Assembly: GCA_936450465.1 (NCBI GenBank)
Contig: OW388302.1
Span: forward strand, 10,999,530-11,063,529
DNA length: 64,000 bases
Direction of reading: 5' to 3'
Origin: Gibbula magus
Taxonomy: Eukaryota; Mollusca; Gastropoda; Trochida; Trochidae
Every line of letters starts with the position of its first letter. Within the stretch, counting starts at the first letter, position 1. The position numbers and the translations under genes are program-made. The notes under the pieces were generated by a model. The model saw only the letters and a program-made list of their open reading frames with translations. It ran no database searches and had not been told where the DNA came from. This document shows, in pieces, positions 59,482-64,000 of this stretch.

Positions 59482-59535
59482 GCGACGGTACCTTAGATAA
59501 AGAAGAACTCGCCTCTCTGGTAAAGAGAGGATCAA
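59482..59535 (+). CDS. exon 2 of small secreted EF-hand protein
   Basis: A 54-nt symmetric exon (phase 1 to phase 1) with acceptor CTGTATTTGCAG and donor ATCAA followed by GTAAGT. Joined to exon 1 it restores Arg87 across the junction and completes a canonical calcium-binding loop, DTKRDGTLDKEE (residues 84-95; ligands Asp84, Asp88, Thr90, Asp92, Glu95, with Gly89 and Leu91 in the usual places), followed by the exiting helix LASLVKRG. That a motif appears only after splicing, in the right phase, is strong support for the model. Confidence 0.7.
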
Positions 59536-59991
59536 GTAAGTGTTAATATTTACTAATTTAAGAGGTGAATACATTTAAATCTAAATAGATGAAGATATAA
59601 TTTAATATTTCTTCTTCTTTCATATCGTACCCAAAAGGAAATTATTAACGAAGAAGCAACCAACATGTTATCCTCATTGTTCTTAACGTGAGCAAACTAC
59701 CTTGGAATTTATATTTTCAATAAAGTTACTAATCACTTGACACTGCTCGATATGGGTTCTTGTGCATTTTTCATTCCAACCGATCAGCAAACAGCCTTGG
59801 AAACTGCAGTTAAGAGCTTTCGAAATGTAAAATGTTTAAATCAACTAATATCTGATGGCCGGCGCTACTTGAGCCATGCTAAATTTTTGTTTCCATGTCT
59901 TGATTTTTTAAGAATATAAACCTATTTCTCCACTACCACTCCTTCGTGGTAGCCTTTTTCAAGCTAATTCTCACAATGACTTTGTCAATAG

Positions 59992-60071
59992 CAAGTTCCA
60001 GTTCCGTCAAGATGTCTAACCATTGCAATTGTGGAAGAGCCGTCATTGACAACTTCAACATGGGACTCTAA
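59992..60071 (+). CDS. exon 3 (last) of small secreted EF-hand protein
   Basis: Acceptor GACTTTGTCAATAG; begins in the phase left by exon 2 and ends at TAA 60069-60071. Encodes a Ser-rich linker and HCNCGRAVIDNFNMGL. Its Cys-x-Cys followed by a hydrophobic helix echoes NCHCVKVINGILG of exon 1, suggesting an internal pair of CxC motifs that could form disulphides. AATAAA at 60532-60537 is a possible polyadenylation signal. The acceptor's pyrimidine tract is modest, so this exon is less certain; an alternative terminal exon after TTTTCAG near 60673 is also in phase. Confidence 0.5.
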
Positions 60072-60079
60072 AGACTCAA

Positions 60080-63000
60080 CTAAAAGGATATCTTATGTAA
60101 ATATCTACCTCTTGATCATCCTGATATTCACTACGATAATCTTTATATGTACTTACTCATTATGTTGTTATAAATTAAGAATATTCAGGCAGATCTAAGA
60201 TGAATCAAGGGTATGGTTTGGTCCTGGGTATGATCGAGGAGGGTCCTGAATTATTAACATCAATGTCTGTTAGCAAGAAGATGTGTTCTTCTCATGATTG
60301 ATTTGAGCCATATTTTCATAAGATGATGATTGTGTTGCTGCCTACCTAGAAAGTTCCTATAGGTGACTGTCCCGAAATCAGAGAGACCTAAACTGTGATA
60401 AACTCCTAACTAAATTAAAAAAGCAGGACAAATGTTTAACCATGCGAGTACCATGTCATTAGGTCAGAGGCAGGGTTCTGTTGTTCCTTAATTTTCCGAT
60501 TCTCCACATTGTATCACATGCAGGAATTTCAAATAAAATACTCATTTGATTGATCCTGCGAGGGTTTAAAATTACCTAGAAAATAACCCCATTGAACATC
60601 ACTTACTTTAGTTTAGTTTTTTCGCACATATCTCAAATTTCATTGACATTCTGGTTTTTGTGCCATTTTCAGATTTCTGGAACATCACTGTGCCAACTGT
60701 GCAGGAACCAATAAACTATTGTGCTATCAGTTGTTTGTTCTTGGATATCATGATTCGAGTATAATTAAAACTGTTTCAATTTCAATTTATATCAAACATC
60801 TTAGCCTATTAAGATATTATTTCCACGAGAGTGATATCAAAATATTTTGCTGTTTATTCTTGCAACTAATTTAAAACTTTAGGCAAACACGAATCGAGTG
60901 GTAAAACACTGCTACTAATCGCACTTTATCTGACAACTTCCTCTGGAGAAAAGCAAGTTAGATCAACATCTCGTCTCCTGTTCGTGATGGATTTATCACA
61001 CATTTTCATAGAGTTGTAAAACAAAATACCAATTAAACATGTAAGTCACAGGCTGTAATAAATCATATCAAATTAGCACTGGCTACTAACCCAAATTAAA
61101 TTTTCAAAAAATTTTCTTACTTTGTTATCTGAAACTACTATTAATTAACTGTTAAACTTATAACAAATAGAAAATCTAATGGCAACTGTACTCAGGATGA
61201 CATAAATCTGCTATGTTAGACACTCCATTTAGTATTTTCTTTAAATAGGTAATTACTTTTAAACGTTTTTCATCCATAAAGTACTGTTCTTTATGTCAAT
61301 TACAAAACGTTTTACTAACCCGTTTGGGTAGAATTATAAAAGTTAATATTCAGCAGCAGAGCCACCTCTCGGTACTTTAGGTGTGACCCGGAAGCAGATG
61401 GTCTTGACACTGAAGAATCGATATTGACAACACCTGATTGCAGTTGACTCCATCAGCTTTTACACGTCTGTACAATGTCAACTGGAAACAAGGAAGTGTA
61501 AGTGTAAGTGTAACATTAAGGTGAAAACTTAGTGTGCTATCTATATCATATTTCGAGTAATAATAATAAAATTAACAACTGGTTCATCATTTCAGAAATT
61601 GACAAATATATGTACAACAAAAGCCAAATAACAATTATTGAATTGAAAGGAAGGTCCAGTATCCAAATCTTGGATAAACGCATTGAAAACATGTTAAAAA
61701 TTATAAATAAAATTCAATGTTGGCCACTTATTTCTTCATATTGAACTAAATGCTTATTCATTTTCATGGGTAACTACCTGTTATTTTAGCTCATTCCTCA
61801 GATATGGACAAGGAGTGAAACTATGTTGTAGAATCAACTTTTCCTATTCAACAACATGCGAAAAATAGTATATGTTAGAGAAAAGGTTGAGAAATTGATT
61901 CATTGTTATATTGACTCTGTAAGTACAAAATATATGGTCGTTATTTGGCCAAATGATTTTGAAATTCATTTGGTAATATTGAATTTATATTCCATGCTTA
62001 AACACCATTAACGGTTTCAATCCCTCCTTTGTGACCCAATGTAAAACTTGTAATATTCTGTTCAATGTCCCATACAATGTACAAAACACAACATTAAACA
62101 CTTTCCTTAAAATGTCGTTATATAATTTTATTAACTTTTCAGATGGCAATACATGTTAGTTTCAGCGATAAAGTCATGGACAAATAGATACAGATGTGAA
62201 CAAAGGACCAAGATAATGATAAACAAATTTTATTTATCAAAAATAATGTAACAGACCTAATCAAGTATTTTGAAATTGTTTGCTTAAAATAGTTATTTAT
62301 CCAAAGTTCATGTTCATTCCAAAAGGTTGTGATTATTCAAAATATACATGATAAATGCTCTAAGAAACATCACTACAAAAGTGACATAAATCGTTGTCAA
62401 TGAGAATCAATCTCAACATATATACAAACTCTTGAAGAAATATATATTGAAAATCAACAAGCTTAACATCTGTCAAGCACAGTCTTAATTAAAGAATTAA
62501 ACCTATAGAAAATATTGTTCCAGTCAATTCATAATTATAAAAAAAGGGAAAGTAGAATACTTTATGTTCAATATATTGATTTGCTGAAATTAACCTTTTA
62601 CATATATCATTTATTATGTCTTTCATAATGTTTTAATTGGATCACTGTCCAAACTTCGGTCACTTTGCCTTATTTCCTCCAAGGTTCAAATCATCAAATT
62701 TACCAAACCATAACAGAGAGTGAGGCTTGGTATAAACCCCGATCCTTGCGTGGAATTAACTTTTTAAAAAAGGTTATAAAAGCTATATCATTTTCACTTC
62801 AAACTCAGACTAGAGTAGAATACAAACGATAGGGTGTAACTCGTTCAATGCTATATCCTATTATCCTGTGCATTAATTAGTAATTTGTCCTTGCTCTGAC
62901 TGGACTTTCAGTATGCTATACAGCATTAAAATGTGCTTAACAAATATAATTACTGACTCACATACACATTATAGATAGAACACACAATTTAATAGCACAA

Positions 63001-63340
63001 CTTGTAAATTGTAAAAACATGTTACAGAACAGTGCACTGCTACATGCTAATGGCACAGTGAGAGGAAGTGTAGGTAGGGAAATGAGTAAAAACATTTAGA
63101 AGTAATGTTTTGCACAGTCTAGTTTTTCACAATGTTTGATTGTTTCTGAGAGCATATAAGCATATGTGTTCTTATATTGCGCCAACAATCCAATTAACGT
63201 GTGGTTGCTGTGGGCGCTACACTTTATTACCCCGACGGAATTGTACTTTCGGAGCTGCCGAAGCGCTACACGAAGCCATGTACACCTGTTATTTCAGGTA
63301 CCAATTTATACAGCTGGGTGGATTTAGTGCAGTGTGGATG
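60080..63340. other. no gene recognised
   Basis: 3.2 kb of AT-rich sequence, including the probable 3' UTR of the EF-hand gene at its start. Open frames 61532-61744 and 63140-63361 lack motifs and splice support. No structured repeat was seen. Confidence 0.45.
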
Positions 63341-63379
63341 AAGGGACACAACACAGTATGAGACCCAGGCCACAAATTG

Positions 63380-63580
63380 TTGGTGTCTCCACCGGGATTA
63401 GCAACGTTAACGCAACATCTCATGAACCCGAGCACCCAAAGTCTTCAAATTTGCTGATCATCATGACACTTTTTACCAGTAATGCAATATATAAAGTAGC
63501 TCATTTTGACCAATTGATGTGTCTCTAAACTCAATGTTAATGGCGGGGGACATTGCCATGTTAGTGGCAAACACTTGTTA
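63380..63580. repeat. fragment of the TGTCCCCCGCCG element family
   Basis: Shares CATCTCATGAACCC, CTTCAAATTTGCTGATC-like and the right end GGCGGGGGACATTGCCATGT with TTAGTGGCAA at 40998-41030. The left end has been lost or has diverged. Confidence 0.6.
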
Positions 63581-64000
63581 TAAATGGATGGTGTTCTCGT
63601 CAGGATAAAGGCAACGAATATTTTCGGTATCCGTTATATAAGATTAAGAAGCAAATTACAGAGGTCAACTGACGGAAATGCTTTTGAAAATGACGTAACA
63701 AGCGTTCAAACGCCTGTAATAACGTAAATTGCAGTAACAACTGCAATAGCATAACATCTTCGTGTAAATATACATGCTTTATTTCCCATACAGTTCTTGA
63801 GAAGTGACAAAATAAACATGAATCTGCCGGGCAAACACTTCATAAATACTCACAGGTAACAAAGGCAGTTTGAATCACATATTCATTAACCAAACGTCAA
63901 TCTTCACTGTACAATAATGTGACTTGTGGAAAGGGGATTTTAAAAGTAATCTAACATTCAGTTTAGCTCTCCATGTGACATGTGAGTGGCCATTTGCAAC
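63581..64000. other. no gene recognised
   Basis: Non-coding sequence to the end of the window. Confidence 0.45.

Noticed and set aside
59737..59919. 60-codon plus-strand frame inside the EF-hand gene's second intron
   Set aside because: No splice sites, no recognised motif, and it would break the in-phase exon 2 to exon 3 join.
63140..63361. 73-codon frame with a CGCC motif
   Set aside because: A single CxxC-like motif without a family context, next to a repeat fragment; no splice evidence.

Overview
This is a eukaryotic nuclear genome window, AT-rich, gene-poor and repeat-dense, most likely from a mollusc and probably a gastropod. The evidence is: spliced genes with consensus GT/AG sites; no operons or bacterial signals; a SINE with an ATT tail; a SINE remnant ending in an ACTC tract of the kind common in abalone-like gastropods; and long diverged repeats of the GTCCGTCCGTCC / TGACCTTGACC type that fill bivalve and gastropod genomes. 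The taxon is an inference from memory of repeat styles, not from a search.

Layout. 1-2.8 kb: unassigned. 2.8-7.9 kb: a large inverted-repeat element. A 1.1 kb hAT-like palindrome is inserted in one arm. Inside lie a dead Tc1-like transposase and a frameshifted relative of a widespread uncharacterised invertebrate repeat protein. 9.7-10.6 kb: tandem duplication. 12.4-12.7 kb: SINE. 12.8-14.4 kb: two in-phase exons of a minus-strand gene with an acidic Glu-Pro repeat. 15.9-22.5 kb: a dead RNase H-bearing LINE split by a nearly intact tyrosine-recombinase retrotransposon (Ngaro/DIRS-like, minus strand) with split direct repeats A1...B1-A2...B2. 23.1-23.9 kb: a plus-strand gene with a P2RX7-intracellular-domain-like C terminus. 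24.6-28.0 kb: a convergent, multi-exon, transposase-like gene on the minus strand. 28.3-31.4 kb: an endonuclease/RT LINE on the minus strand. Just upstream of it in the LINE's direction (31.55-31.65 kb) is an array matching the heat-shock-element consensus. 31.7-43 kb: mostly non-coding, with a 226-bp GA tract, a LINE 3' relic and small repeats. 43-54 kb: repeats carrying arrays of nuclear-receptor-like half-sites. 54-57.4 kb: a mariner-type MITE and a long-period tandem repeat. 58.7-60.1 kb: a three-exon gene for a small secreted protein whose EF-hand loop is assembled across a splice junction. 60.1-64 kb: mostly blank.

The strongest items are the YR retrotransposon (intact RT-RNase H-MT-like and recombinase ORFs in one frame, separated only by a TAA codon, inserted without target duplication), the secreted EF-hand gene, the decaying multi-exon transposase-like gene, and two kinds of regulatory-motif-rich repeats. 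Exon models rest on splice consensus, reading phase and remembered family motifs; nothing was checked by search or transcript data.
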